Part shown: positions 1 through 10,125 of the stretch, in pieces
How the letters are laid out: each line of letters starts with the position of its first letter
Position numbering within the stretch: position 1 is the stretch's first letter
From: Streptomyces purpureus
GTDB lineage: Bacteria; Actinomycetota; Actinomycetes; Streptomycetales; Streptomycetaceae
Direction of reading: 5' to 3'
DNA: 52,840 nt
Assembly (NCBI RefSeq): GCF_014648195.1
Contig: NZ_BMQQ01000029.1
Span: 40,727-93,566, forward strand
Notes under the pieces: generated by a model
Told to the model about the DNA's origin: nothing
What the model saw: the letters and a program-made list of their open reading frames with translations, nothing else
The model's database searches: none
Translations under genes and position numbers: made by a program

Positions 1-1173
1 TCAGGCCGGAAGCCCCGCCGGGAGCAGGGCCACGACCTCGTACGCGTCGGACAGCCGCCGGGCCGCGAGCGTGCCGCCCAGGCTGGTGACCCGCTCCTCC
101 ATCGAGTACAGGCCCGTTCCGGTGGACACCGGCGCCCGGTCGGGAGGGGCCGCGGGGAGCGGGTTGCGGACCTCGATGCGCAGATGGCGGCCGGTGACCG
201 CGATGGAGACCGTGACCGGCACCCCCGGCGCGTGCTTGGCGGCGTTGGTGAGGCACTCCTGCACCACCCGGTACACCGCCGTCTGGCGCAGCGGCGAGAG
301 CGCGGCCGCCTCGGGCGCGACGGCCAGCTCCACCGCCGTGCCCATCCGTCCGCTCTCCTCCGCGAGCCCCGCCAGCCCCTCGAGACCCGGCGTCGCGCTC
401 CGCCCGTCCGCGCGGCGGACGATGGTCTCGTTGAGGGTGTGGTGGGCGCGCCGGGCCGTGTCCGCGAGCTCCTCGAACTCCTTCTGCCGCTCGTCGCCCC
501 GCGCCCGTACGGCGAGGACCTCGGCCCGTACCGCGAGGACGGTCAGCTCCCGGCCGACCAGGTCGTGCACATCGCGCGCCACGGACGTCCGCTCGTCCTG
601 CACGGCCTGGAGCGCGGCGGTCTCCGCCCGCTGGGCCTGGAGGGCGCGTACGAGATCCTGCCGGTACGCGGCGATGCCGACGCCCGAGGCGAGCACCCCG
701 ATCGGCACGACCAGGCTGAGGAAGTCGCTCAGCCGGTCGCCGTAGAACGCCGGCCAGCCCGGCAGGTGGAACAGCGCGTACGCCGTGGCGATGTACACCG
801 CGGTGCCGGTGATGCCGACCCGCCGGCCCCGGAAGCGGCCCAGCGAGTACAGCGCGAACTGAATCATCGTCAGCTCGGTTAGCCACCCGAGCAGGACCAG
901 CGCCACCAGGTACGGCACCCACGAGGCCCGGCGTCGCAGCAGCAGCGAGGAGGCGCCCGCCGCGAGGACGAGCGTCGCGGTGAACCCGGTCAGCGAATTG
1001 TCCGCCCGGGCCAGCCCCGGCACGTCCAGGATCATCAGCGCGAAACAGCTGAGCGCGGCGAGCGCGTCCAGCGCCCGCGCGGAGGCGCCCCAGCGGTCCA
1101 CGTACCGGCGCGTCGCCACCGTGGCGCGGCGCAGCGCGAGGGCGGCGGGCGTGTGGGGCATGTTCTCCATCAT
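1..1173 (-). CDS. Two-component sensor histidine kinase (HisKA_3 type)
   Basis: A 390-residue membrane sensor kinase that should autophosphorylate on histidine and pass phosphate to a LuxR-type response regulator. The first ~170 residues hold several hydrophobic segments with little extracytoplasmic loop, so the signal is probably sensed in or near the membrane. An H-box (ARDVHDLVGREL, His203) follows, then an N-box (VVQECLTNAAKHA) and a G-box (GTGLYSMEER). The order and spacing fit the NarL/DesK-like HisKA_3 plus HATPase_c family. Three ATGs lie close together at the 5' end (1173, 1170 and 1161), so the exact start is uncertain. The stop codon is at the very edge of the window, so the cognate regulator is expected just outside to the left. 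The substrate or signal cannot be told from sequence. Confidence 0.85.
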   Translation of the reverse strand: MMENMPHTPAALALRRATVATRRYVDRWGASARALDALAALSCFALMILDVPGLARADNSLTGFTATLVLAAGASSLLLRRRASWVPYLVALVLLGWLTELTMIQFALYSLGRFRGRRVGITGTAVYIATAYALFHLPGWPAFYGDRLSDFLSLVVPIGVLASGVGIAAYRQDLVRALQAQRAETAALQAVQDERTSVARDVHDLVGRELTVLAVRAEVLAVRARGDERQKEFEELADTARRAHHTLNETIVRRADGRSATPGLEGLAGLAEESGRMGTAVELAVAPEAAALSPLRQTAVYRVVQECLTNAAKHAPGVPVTVSIAVTGRHLRIEVRNPLPAAPPDRAPVSTGTGLYSMEERVTSLGGTLAARRLSDAYEVVALLPAGLPA

Positions 1174-1196
1174 CCAAGGTCTGTGGACCCGGCAAG

Positions 1197-1240
1197 GGGA
1201 AGGGCCCCGGAACCGGTCGGTCGGTTCCAGGGCCCTTCCC
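1197..1240 (-). terminator. Terminator downstream of valS
   Basis: Two 19-base arms (1197-1215 and 1222-1240) pair with one mismatch around a 6-base loop. It sits between the valS stop and the start of the sensor kinase, both of which read leftward, so it should end valS transcripts. Confidence 0.8.
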
Positions 1241-1266
1241 TCACCACGGTCGCACAGGCGGCCGGG

Positions 1267-3888
1267 CTACGCCTGCGGCAGCCGCTCCAGCTGCGCCTGG
1301 ATGCGGGCGATGTCCTCGTCCGCCTTGGCGAGCCGGCCCCGGATCTTGTCGACCACGTTGTCCGGCGCCTTCGCCAGGAACGCCTCGTTGCCGAGCTTCG
1401 CGTTCGCCTGCGCCTTCTCCTTCTCGGCGGCGGCGAGGTCCTTCGCGAGGCGCTTGCGCTCGGCGGCGACGTCGATGGTGCCGGACAGGTCGAGCGAGAC
1501 CTCGGCGCCCGCGACCGGCAGGGTGGCCGTGGCTGCGAAGCCCTCCCCCTCCGGCTGGAGCCGCAGGAGCTGCCGGATCGCGGCCTCGTGCGGCGCCAGG
1601 GCGGTGCCGGTCAGGGTGAGCCGGGCGGGCACCTTCTGGCCGGGCTGGAGCCCCTGGTCGGAACGGAACCGGCGGACCTCGGTGACGACCTGCTGGACGA
1701 GCTCGATCTCACGCTCGGCGGCCTCGTCGCGGAAGCCGGAGTCCTTGGGCCAGTCGGCGATGACGACGGACTCCTTGCCGGTGAGCGTGGTCCAGAGCGT
1801 CTCGGTGACGAACGGGACGATCGGGTGGAGCAGCCGCAGCATCACGTCCAGGACCTCACCGAGGACCCGGCCGGAGACCTTGGCGCCCTCGCCGCCGGCG
1901 AAGAACGTCGTCTTGGACAGCTCGACGTACCAGTCGAAGACCTCGTCCCACGCGAAGTGGTAGAGCGCGTCGGCGAGCTTCGCGAACTGGTAGTCGTCGT
2001 AGAACGCGTCGACCTCGGCGACCGTCTTGTTGAGCCGCGAGAGGATCCAGCGGTCCGTCGCGGACATCTCCGACGGGTCGGGCAGCGGGCCCTCGACCGT
2101 CGCGCCGTTCATCAGGGCGAAGCGGGTGGCGTTCCAGATCTTGTTGGCGAAGTTCCGGGAGGCCTTGACCCAGTCCTCGCCGATCGGGACGTCGACGCCC
2201 GGGTTGGCACCGTTGGCCAGGGTGAAGCGGACGGCGTCGGAGCCGTACTCGTCCATCCAGTCCAGCGGGTTGACCGCGTTGCCGAAGGACTTCGACATCT
2301 TCTTGCCGAACTGGTCACGGACCATGCCGTGCAGGGCGATGGTGTGGAACGGCGGGGTGCCGTCCATCGCGTACAGGCCGAACATCATCATCCGGGCGAC
2401 CCAGAAGAAGAGGATGTCGTAGCCGGTGACCAGGACGGAGTTCGGGTAGAACTTCGCGAGGCTCTCGGTCTGCTCGGGCCAGCCGAGGGTGGAGAAGGGC
2501 CACAGGCCGGACGAGAACCAGGTGTCCAGGACGTCGGTGTCCTGGTGCCAGCCCTCACCGGTCGGCGGCTCCTCGTCCGGTCCGACGCAGACGATCTCGC
2601 CGTTCGGGCCGTACCAGACCGGAATGCGGTGCCCCCACCACAGCTGGCGCGAAATGCACCAGTCGTGCAGGTTGTCCACCCACTCGAAGTACCGCTTCTC
2701 CATCTCCTGCGGATGGATCTTGACCTTGCCGTCGCGGACCGCGTCACCGGCGGCCTTGGCGAGCGGGCCGACCTTGACCCACCACTGCATCGACAGACGC
2801 GGCTCGATGGTGGTCTTGCAGCGCGAGCAGTGCCCGACGGAGTGGGTGTACGGGCGCTTCTCGGCGACGATGCGGCCCTCGGCGCGCAGCGCGGCGACGA
2901 TGGCGGAGCGGGCCTCAAGGCGGTCCAGGCCCTGGAAGGGGCCGTGTGCCGTGATGATGGCGTGCTCGTCCATGACGGCGATGTTCGGCAGGCTGTGCCG
3001 CTGGCCGATCTCGAAGTCGTTCGGGTCGTGGGCGGGCGTCACCTTGACCGCACCCGTGCCGAACTCGGGGTCGACGTGCTCGTCGGCGACGACCGGAATC
3101 CGGCGGCCGGTGAGCGGCAGCTCGATCTCGGTGCCGATCAGGTGCTTGTAGCGCTCGTCGTCCGGGTGGACGGCGACGGCGGTGTCGCCGAGCATCGTCT
3201 CGGCGCGGGTCGTCGCGACGACGATTTCCGCGTCACCGGAGCCGTACCGGATGGAGACGAGCTCGCCGTCGTCGTCCTGGTACTCGACCTCGATGTCCGA
3301 GATGGCGGTGAGGCAGCGGGGGCACCAGTTGATGATGCGCTCGGCGCGGTAGATCAGCTCGTCGTCGTAGAGCCGCTTGAAGATCGTCTGGACGGCCTGG
3401 GACAGACCTTCGTCCATGGTGAAGCGCTCACGCGACCAGGCGACACCGTCGCCCAGGCGCTTCATCTGGCCGGAGATCTGACCGCCGGACTCGGCCTTCC
3501 ACTGCCAGACACGCTCGACGAACGCCTCGCGGCCCAGGTCGTGGCGGGACTTGCCCTCCTTGGCGAGCTCGCGCTCGACGACGTTCTGGGTGGCGATGCC
3601 GGCGTGGTCCATGCCGGGCTGCCACAGCGTCTCGTAGCCCTGCATGCGCTTGCGACGGGTCAGGGCGTCGATCAGCGTGTGCTCGAAGGCGTGCCCGAGG
3701 TGCAGCGAGCCCGTGACGTTCGGCGGCGGGATGACGATGGTGTACGCGGGCTTCTCGCTCTTCGCGTCCGCCTCGAAGTAACCGCGCTCTACCCAGCGCT
3801 CGTACAGCTTCCCCTCTACTTCGGCCGGCGCGTACTGGGTCGGCAGTTCGGGGTTGGCTGCTGGCTGCTGCTGAGTGTTCTCGGTCAC
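1267..3888 (-). CDS. valS: Valyl-tRNA synthetase
   Basis: Class Ia aminoacyl-tRNA synthetase of 873 residues that charges tRNA-Val in the cytoplasm. The HIGH signature appears as PPNVTGSLHLGHAF near residue 60 and the KMSKS signature as GKKMSKSFGNAVNP. The large editing (CP1) domain lies between them. The C-terminal ~80 residues are charged and helical (AAERKRLAKDLAAAEKEKAQ), matching the coiled-coil tRNA-binding arm of ValRS. Length is normal for bacterial ValRS. The start is a GTG (complement at 3886-3888) with no strong Shine-Dalgarno. I saw no T-box leader upstream. The gene diverges from the proline-rich membrane protein at 4025. Confidence 0.97.
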   Translation of the reverse strand: MTENTQQQPAANPELPTQYAPAEVEGKLYERWVERGYFEADAKSEKPAYTIVIPPPNVTGSLHLGHAFEHTLIDALTRRKRMQGYETLWQPGMDHAGIATQNVVERELAKEGKSRHDLGREAFVERVWQWKAESGGQISGQMKRLGDGVAWSRERFTMDEGLSQAVQTIFKRLYDDELIYRAERIINWCPRCLTAISDIEVEYQDDDGELVSIRYGSGDAEIVVATTRAETMLGDTAVAVHPDDERYKHLIGTEIELPLTGRRIPVVADEHVDPEFGTGAVKVTPAHDPNDFEIGQRHSLPNIAVMDEHAIITAHGPFQGLDRLEARSAIVAALRAEGRIVAEKRPYTHSVGHCSRCKTTIEPRLSMQWWVKVGPLAKAAGDAVRDGKVKIHPQEMEKRYFEWVDNLHDWCISRQLWWGHRIPVWYGPNGEIVCVGPDEEPPTGEGWHQDTDVLDTWFSSGLWPFSTLGWPEQTESLAKFYPNSVLVTGYDILFFWVARMMMFGLYAMDGTPPFHTIALHGMVRDQFGKKMSKSFGNAVNPLDWMDEYGSDAVRFTLANGANPGVDVPIGEDWVKASRNFANKIWNATRFALMNGATVEGPLPDPSEMSATDRWILSRLNKTVAEVDAFYDDYQFAKLADALYHFAWDEVFDWYVELSKTTFFAGGEGAKVSGRVLGEVLDVMLRLLHPIVPFVTETLWTTLTGKESVVIADWPKDSGFRDEAAEREIELVQQVVTEVRRFRSDQGLQPGQKVPARLTLTGTALAPHEAAIRQLLRLQPEGEGFAATATLPVAGAEVSLDLSGTIDVAAERKRLAKDLAAAEKEKAQANAKLGNEAFLAKAPDNVVDKIRGRLAKADEDIARIQAQLERLPQA

Positions 3889-4024
3889 GGGCTCAGTTTA
3901 GAGGTGTCACGGGGTCGTACTGAAACGGGAATGTTCGGTAACGGTGTGACCCCCACCGCGCTGCCCGGACACCAGTTCCGCCAGGATGTCGGGAACACAT
4001 AAGTATCTGGAGGGGAACTCCTCG

Positions 4025-4960
4025 ATGAGCTACAACCAGCCGGGCCCGTACGGCGGTCAGCCCCAGCAGCCCGGACCGTACGGTCAGCCGGGCCCTTACG
4101 GCCAGCAGCCGCAGGCGCCCCAGCCCGGTTACGGCTACCCGCAGCAGGCCCCGGCCGGCGTCCCGCCGCAGCAGCCCTACGGCTACCCGCAGCAGCAGCC
4201 CCCCACGCCCCCGTACGGCCAGCAGCCCCCGTACGGCACCCCGGGCGCCTACCCGCCGCCTCCGCCGGCGCCGAAGAAGAAGACGGGCCTGATCATCACC
4301 CTCGCGGTGGTGGGGGTGGCGGTGCTCGGCGGTGGGGGGTACTTCCTGGTCGCCGGGGGCGGCGGGGTGTCCGACGACGGGAAGAAGTACAAGCTCACCA
4401 CTCCGGAAACGGTGCTGACCGAGTACAAGAAGGAGCCGGGCTCGGGCGGCAAGGACGGGCTGACCAAGAAGGACAACAAGGAACTGGAAGCCGCCGGGAT
4501 CAAGAACGCCAAGCAGGAAGGCGGCAGTTACAAGTCCGGTTCTGGCGCAACCGCCAAGAACCTCAACTTCAGTGGCGTCTGGGGCGAGGTCAAGGACCCC
4601 GAGGCCGTCATGGACGCCATGATGGCCGAGCAGGAGAAGAACGCCAAGGAGAGCAAGAACGAAGACGGACTGAAGATCGAGCTCGACGGGGAGGCCAAGG
4701 AAGTCACCCCGGCCGGATTCGAGAACGGCATCATGAAGTGCCGGAACATCAAGATGACCATGGCGGCGGGCAGCGGCGTACCGACCGGCGGGCCGTCCTC
4801 CTTCAACATCCCGTACTGCCTCTGGGTCGACCACAGCACCGTGGGCTACGTCACTGCCGCTGACGGCGCGGCGATGATGACCGGCAAGGGCTACACGATC
4901 GACCAGTTGGCGGAAATGGCGGCGAAGGTCCGCAACGAGGTCCGCGTCGAGATCAAGTAG
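4025..4960 (+). CDS. Single-pass membrane protein with Pro/Gln/Gly/Tyr-rich N-terminus
   Basis: A 311-residue protein of unknown function. The first ~85 residues are low complexity, with repeated PYG, QQP and QPGPYG units. A KKK stop-transfer cluster follows, then one transmembrane helix (about residues 88-110, LIITLAVVGVAVLGGGGYFLV), then a lysine-rich extracytoplasmic domain of about 200 residues with a pair of cysteines (KCRN and PYCLW). The layout (disordered cytoplasmic tail, one helix, small outer domain) is common for Streptomyces envelope proteins. The ATG at 4025 is chosen over an upstream in-frame codon at 3986 because GGAGGGG lies just before it. It is divergent from valS and converges on the secreted protein gene at 4953-5303. 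Confidence 0.8.
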   Translation: MSYNQPGPYGGQPQQPGPYGQPGPYGQQPQAPQPGYGYPQQAPAGVPPQQPYGYPQQQPPTPPYGQQPPYGTPGAYPPPPPAPKKKTGLIITLAVVGVAVLGGGGYFLVAGGGGVSDDGKKYKLTTPETVLTEYKKEPGSGGKDGLTKKDNKELEAAGIKNAKQEGGSYKSGSGATAKNLNFSGVWGEVKDPEAVMDAMMAEQEKNAKESKNEDGLKIELDGEAKEVTPAGFENGIMKCRNIKMTMAAGSGVPTGGPSSFNIPYCLWVDHSTVGYVTAADGAAMMTGKGYTIDQLAEMAAKVRNEVRVEIK

Positions 4961-5303
4961 TGAACGACAGGGGTGCCCGGCCGACTCGGTCGGCGGGGCA
5001 CCCACGCGGCACTGGAGTTTCCTCCGGTACGACGGTCAGGCTGCAAGCCCTCGTGGCGTCGGCGTCCTTGATCCCCAGGCTGATCCGAAGAAGGGGATAA
5101 CAGTGCCCCGCCGTAAGCCAGTCGGCCCCCTTGGCACAGGCATCCGTCACCACCGGCCCGACCTTGTAGCCCGCAGCCTTCAGGTACACCTGGCAGTCCG
5201 TCACCGAGGCGTGCGCCGGTGCGGCCGTCACGACCGGCAGGACGCTCGCCGCAGCTGTCACACACACCGCAGCGACCATCCGCTGAACCTTCGAACGAAG
5301 CAC
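4953..5303 (-). CDS. Small secreted cysteine-containing protein
   Basis: A 116-residue protein with a clear signal peptide: a basic start (LRSKVQR), a hydrophobic core (MVAAVCVTAAASVLPVV) and an AHA-type cleavage site (TAAPAHA). The mature part has evenly spaced cysteines (TDC, DAC, GHC, RAC) that could form two disulfides. I do not recognise the family. Two upstream starts are possible (TTG at 5318, GTG at 5303). The GTG at 5303 is preferred because GGGGGAG sits six bases upstream of it. The last ~20 codons read through a strong terminator hairpin, so the true C-terminus may be shorter or the tail may be poorly conserved. Confidence 0.6.
   Translation of the reverse strand: MLRSKVQRMVAAVCVTAAASVLPVVTAAPAHASVTDCQVYLKAAGYKVGPVVTDACAKGADWLTAGHCYPLLRISLGIKDADATRACSLTVVPEETPVPRGCPADRVGRAPLSFTT
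4971..5003. terminator. Bidirectional terminator hairpin
   Basis: Arms 4971-4984 and 4990-5003 pair over 14 positions with one mismatch around a 5-base loop. It lies between two convergent genes and inside the last codons of the leftward one. Confidence 0.65.
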
Positions 5304-5422
5304 GCTCAACTCCCCCAATCAATCAACAATCGAACACTTTGGTCGCGAACGAGTGATCATGAAGGTGGGCGAGTTGATCAAGTGAGAAGTCGGAGGATGG
5401 CTTGATCGAGCTCCGGGAACAC

Positions 5423-5462
5423 AGGGGCGCCCGGTCAGTTCCTCAACTGACCGGGCGCCCCT
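5423..5462 (-). terminator. Terminator downstream of clpX
   Basis: A perfect 18-bp inverted repeat (5423-5440 and 5445-5462) with a 4-base loop lies 18 bases after the clpX stop. It is one of the strongest hairpins in the window. Confidence 0.9.
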
Positions 5463-5480
5463 CGTCGTTGTCGTCGCGTG

Positions 5481-6764
<1,284 letters not shown>

Positions 6765-6859
6765 GAGGTGCTTCCCCTTCGCCTGGGAGCGGCTTGGTTC
6801 AGCCGACTCCTGGTGCCTCATATCCGACGGTACCTTGCCGGGACCCCCGTTCGGGCCCC

Positions 6860-6897
6860 CCTTGGCGCGGTTCACTGCGACGTGGACCGCGCCAAGG
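6860..6897 (-). terminator. Perfect hairpin between clpP2 and clpX
   Basis: Perfect 12-bp inverted repeat (6860-6871 and 6886-6897) with a 14-base loop, located 27 bases after the clpP2 stop. It could end clpP1P2 transcripts or attenuate read-through into clpX. Confidence 0.65.
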
Positions 6898-6924
6898 GCG
6901 CCGGGAGCGTGCCCGCAACCCTGG

Positions 6925-7581
6925 TCAGACGGACGCCGACACGTTCTTCCGGGTGGAGACGATCTGGTCGATCAGGCCGTAGGCCAGCGCGTCCTCGGCC
7001 GTGAGGATCTTGTCGCGCTCGATGTCGTCGCGGATCTTCTCGATCGGGGTGGACGAGTGCTTGGCCAGCATCTCCTCCAGCTGCGTACGCATCCGGAGGA
7101 TCTCGTTGGCCGCGATCTCCAGGTCGGAGAGCTGCTCGCGGCCGGTGCCGCCGGACGGCTGGTGGATCAGCACGCGCGCGTTCGGCAGGGCCATCCGCTT
7201 GCCGGGCGTACCGGCGGCGAGCAGCACGGCCGCGGCGGAGGCCGCCTGGCCCATGCAGACCGTCTGGATGTCCGGCTTCACGAACTGCATGGTGTCGTAG
7301 ATCGCCGTCAGCGCGGTGAAGGAGCCACCGGGGCTGTTGATGTAGATCGAGATGTCGCGGTCCGGGTCCATCGACTCCAGGCACAGCAGCTGCGCCATGA
7401 CGTCGTTGGCGGAGGCGTCGTCGATCTGCACGCCGAGGAAGATCACGCGCTCCTCGAAGAGCTTCGCGTACGGGTCGTACTCACGCACGCCCTGCGAGGT
7501 GCGCTCGATGAAGCGCGGGACGACGTACCGGTTGTCCACCTGCGGGCCGGTGTAGAGGCCGCTCGCGGAGAAGTTGCTCAT
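6925..7581 (-). CDS. clpP2: ATP-dependent Clp protease proteolytic subunit ClpP2
   Basis: Serine peptidase of 218 residues forming one ring of the mixed ClpP1P2 tetradecamer. The catalytic Ser115 (GQAASAAA), His140 (LIHQP) and an acidic residue near 190 (ERDKIL) are in the standard positions. The ATG at 7581 gives the mature-like start MSNFSASG. A longer frame extends into the upstream gene but has no good ribosome site. It lies 55 bases downstream of clpP1 and is probably co-transcribed with it. Confidence 0.97.
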   Translation of the reverse strand: MSNFSASGLYTGPQVDNRYVVPRFIERTSQGVREYDPYAKLFEERVIFLGVQIDDASANDVMAQLLCLESMDPDRDISIYINSPGGSFTALTAIYDTMQFVKPDIQTVCMGQAASAAAVLLAAGTPGKRMALPNARVLIHQPSGGTGREQLSDLEIAANEILRMRTQLEEMLAKHSSTPIEKIRDDIERDKILTAEDALAYGLIDQIVSTRKNVSASV

Positions 7582-7636
7582 TGGGTGTTCACCATCCAGG
7601 TGCGGTCGGCGGGGCTTGGGCTCGGTGCGGTACGGC

Positions 7637-8254
7637 TCAGGCGCCGGTGCCGCCGCCGCCCGGGACGTTCGAAGCGGCGGAGATGATCTCGTCGATGAGG
7701 CCGTAATCCTTGGCCTCGTCCGCGGTGAACCAGCGGTCGCGGTCACCGTCGCGGATGATCGCCTCGACGGTCTGGCCGGAGTGGTGCGCGGTGATCTCCG
7801 CCATGCGCTTCTTCGTACGGAGAAGGTACTCGGCCTGGATCTTGATGTCGGAGGCCGTACCGCCGATGCCGGCGGAGCCCTGGTGCATCAGGATGTCGGT
7901 GTTCGGCAGCGCGAAGCGCTTGCCGGCGGTGCCGCCGGTCAGCAGGAACTGGCCCATCGAGGCCGCCATGCCCATGCCGATGGTGACGACGTCGTTCGGG
8001 ATGTACTGCATGGTGTCGTAGATGGCCATGCCGGCCGTCACGGAACCACCGGGGCTGTTGATGTAGAGGTAGATGTCCTTGTCCGGGTCTGCGGCCAGGA
8101 GGAGCATCTGCGCCGTGATCTTGTTGGCGATCTCGTCGTCGACCTGCTGGCCGAGGAAGATGATGCGCTCGCCGAGCAGCCGGTTGTAGACATGGTCGCC
8201 GAGGCCACCACCGATGGACGGCTCACCCGCGGCGTAAGGCATCAGATTCGTCAC
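7637..8254 (-). CDS. clpP1: ATP-dependent Clp protease proteolytic subunit ClpP1
   Basis: Serine peptidase of 205 residues, paralogous to the adjacent ClpP2. The triad is Ser99 (GMAASMGQ), His124 (LMHQGSAG) and Asp173 (GDRDRWF). The C-terminus ends in a glycine-rich tail (VPGGGGTGA). The start is GTG at 8254, with AGGTGG a few bases upstream; a nested ATG four codons later is also possible. It is the first gene of the clpP1P2 operon. A sequence resembling the ClgR operator lies about 130 bases upstream, in line with known ClgR control of clpP1 in Streptomyces. Confidence 0.97.
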   Translation of the reverse strand: MTNLMPYAAGEPSIGGGLGDHVYNRLLGERIIFLGQQVDDEIANKITAQMLLLAADPDKDIYLYINSPGGSVTAGMAIYDTMQYIPNDVVTIGMGMAASMGQFLLTGGTAGKRFALPNTDILMHQGSAGIGGTASDIKIQAEYLLRTKKRMAEITAHHSGQTVEAIIRDGDRDRWFTADEAKDYGLIDEIISAASNVPGGGGTGA

Positions 8255-8386
8255 GTATCCACCTGCTCGTCTCTGACGGCTCCGGCCGTCTCAGCGTCTC
8301 TCGTACTGGGGGCGGGGACTCCCCTGCCCTCGTATTCATGGACCCTAACGCGCAGGTAGGACAACGCCATCCCGGTTCCCGAACTG

Positions 8387-8403
8387 TTCGCTGGGAGCGC
8401 AAG
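8387..8403. promoter_or_regulatory. Candidate ClgR operator upstream of clpP1
   Basis: The 17 bases GTTCGCTGGGAGCGCAA form a near-dyad of GTTCGC-N5-GCGAAC type, with one base off perfect symmetry. Published ClgR sites in actinobacteria have the CGC-N5-GCG core. The position upstream of clpP1 agrees with the known regulon; binding here is inferred. Confidence 0.55.
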
Positions 8404-8502
8404 GTAGTTGGGGGAGCCCGGGGTCCCGGGTGGGGTTCCGCCGGGGGCGCCGCCGGGCTCCAGGGGGTCCGTACGGGCGTGTGCGGGCCTCCGGGGGACG
8501 GG

Positions 8503-8542
8503 CACGGGCCCGGGCGCACCCGTGGGTGCGTCCGGGCCCGTG
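8503..8542 (-). terminator. Terminator downstream of tig
   Basis: Arms 8503-8521 and 8524-8542 pair over 19 positions with one mismatch. It lies 25 bases after the tig stop. Confidence 0.85.
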
Positions 8543-8567
8543 GAAGGGTCCTGCGAGGCTACGAGGC

Positions 8568-9959
8568 TCAGGCCTCGGGCTTGTCCTCGGCCGGGGTCTC
8601 ACCCTCGACGGCGGCCTCGACCGCGTCGGCGGCGGTCTCGGTCTCGTCCTCGTCGTCCAGCTCGACCGGCTCACCGTTGGTGTCGACGACCTTGGCGGCC
8701 TCGACGACGACCGCGAGGGCCTTGCCGCGGGCGACCTCGCCGACCAGCATCGGGACCTGGTTGCCCTCGACGACGGCCTGGGCGAACTGGTCGGGGCTCA
8801 TGCCGGAGGAGGCGGCGCGCCGCATGAGGTGCTCGGTGAGCTCCTCCTGGTTGACGTTGAGCTTCTCCTTGTTGACCAGCTCGTCGAGGATGAACTGGGT
8901 CTTGATGCCCTTGACCGCCTGCTCCTTGGTCTCGGCCTCGAACTCCTCGAGCGTCTTGCCCTGGATCTCCAGGTACTTCTCGAGGGTCAGACCCATCTGA
9001 CCGAGCTGGTGGTGCTCCAGGTTGTGCTTGCGGGTGTTGACCTCGTCCTCGAGGAGCTTCTCGGGGATCGGCACCTCGGCCAGCTTCAGCAGCTCGTCGA
9101 GGACGCGCTCCTGGGCCTGGGTGGCCTGGTCGAACTGCTTCATGTTCTCGAGGCGCTTGCGGCTGTCGGCCTTGAGCTCGTCGAGGGTGTCGAACTCCGA
9201 CGCCATCTGGGCGAACTCGTCGTCGAGCTCGGGGAGCTCGCGGGCGGCGACGGCGGTGACCTTGACGGTGACCTCGGCGTCCTTGCCTTCGGCGGAGCCG
9301 CCCTTCAGCTGCGAGGTGAAGATGGCCTCGCCGCCGGCCTCCAGGCCGGTGACGGCCTCGTCGATGCCGTCGAGGAGCTCGCCGGAGCCGATGGTGTACT
9401 GCACGCCGTTGGCGACACCGTCGGGGAGGACCTCGCCCTCGACCTTGGCCTCGAGGTCGATCGTCACGACGTCGCCCTCGGCGGCGGCGCGCTCGACCGG
9501 GTTGGTGGAGGCGAAGCGCTCACGGAGCTGCTCGACGGACTTCTCGACGTCCTCGTCGGTGACCTCGACGGCGTCGACGGTGACCTCGATGCCGGAGTAG
9601 TCCGGGATCTCGATGGTGGGGCGGATGTCGACCTCGGCGGTGAAGGCCAGCAGCTCGCCGTCCTTCAGCTCGGTGATGTCGACCTCGGGCTGACCCAGCG
9701 GGTTGACCTCGGCCTCGTTGACGGCCTCGGTGTAGAGCTTGGGAAGCGCGTCGTTGACGGCCTCCTCCAGCACCGCACCACGGCCGAACCGCTGGTCGAT
9801 CACGCGCGCGGGGATCTTGCCCTTGCGGAAGCCCTTGACCGTGACCTGCTGGTTGATCTTCTTGTACGCCGCGTCGAGGCTGTCCTTGAGCTCCTCGAAG
9901 GGCACCTCGACAGTGAGCCGAACCCGAGTCGGGTTCAGGGTCTCCACGGCGCTCTTCAC
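8568..9959 (-). CDS. tig: Trigger factor (ribosome-associated chaperone / prolyl isomerase)
   Basis: A 463-residue chaperone that binds nascent chains at the ribosome exit tunnel. The ribosome-binding signature GFRKGKIP is at residues 43-50. The FKBP-type isomerase domain covers roughly 150-240, and the helical C-terminal chaperone domain follows. The extreme C-terminus is acidic (DDEDETETAADAVEAAVEGE). The start is GTG at 9959 with a strong AAGGAGA seven bases upstream. The open frame continues upstream through the tRNA-Pro gene; that part is not coding. Confidence 0.97.
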   Translation of the reverse strand: MKSAVETLNPTRVRLTVEVPFEELKDSLDAAYKKINQQVTVKGFRKGKIPARVIDQRFGRGAVLEEAVNDALPKLYTEAVNEAEVNPLGQPEVDITELKDGELLAFTAEVDIRPTIEIPDYSGIEVTVDAVEVTDEDVEKSVEQLRERFASTNPVERAAAEGDVVTIDLEAKVEGEVLPDGVANGVQYTIGSGELLDGIDEAVTGLEAGGEAIFTSQLKGGSAEGKDAEVTVKVTAVAARELPELDDEFAQMASEFDTLDELKADSRKRLENMKQFDQATQAQERVLDELLKLAEVPIPEKLLEDEVNTRKHNLEHHQLGQMGLTLEKYLEIQGKTLEEFEAETKEQAVKGIKTQFILDELVNKEKLNVNQEELTEHLMRRAASSGMSPDQFAQAVVEGNQVPMLVGEVARGKALAVVVEAAKVVDTNGEPVELDDEDETETAADAVEAAVEGETPAEDKPEA

Positions 9960-10125
9960 GGTTCGGTCTCCTTGGTGGCTGATTCTTGGATTCTGCCGGG
10001 GCCCGTAGGTGCGGGCGGTCCGGCCGATCGGCCCGGTCAGAGAGACACACGGGCACGCAGCTTGCATAGTAGCCGCAAGCGGGATGAGCCCCACAATGTG
10101 ATCTTGGTTGCGCTCGATGGTCTTC

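Larger units (their letters stand above)
8255..8567. other. Intergenic region clpP1-tig
   Basis: A 313-bp gap between two leftward genes. It holds the clpP1 5' region, the ClgR-like operator near 8387-8403 and the tig terminator at 8503-8542. I see no convincing small gene in it. Confidence 0.7.

Noticed and set aside
1153..4002. A 949-codon open frame opposite valS
   Set aside because: It mirrors valS codon for codon, has the repetitive Arg/Leu/Val/Asp-rich make-up of antisense frames in high-GC DNA, and lacks a ribosome site.
3889..4024. T-box or other riboswitch in the valS leader
   Set aside because: The leader is short and I found no T-box core motif.
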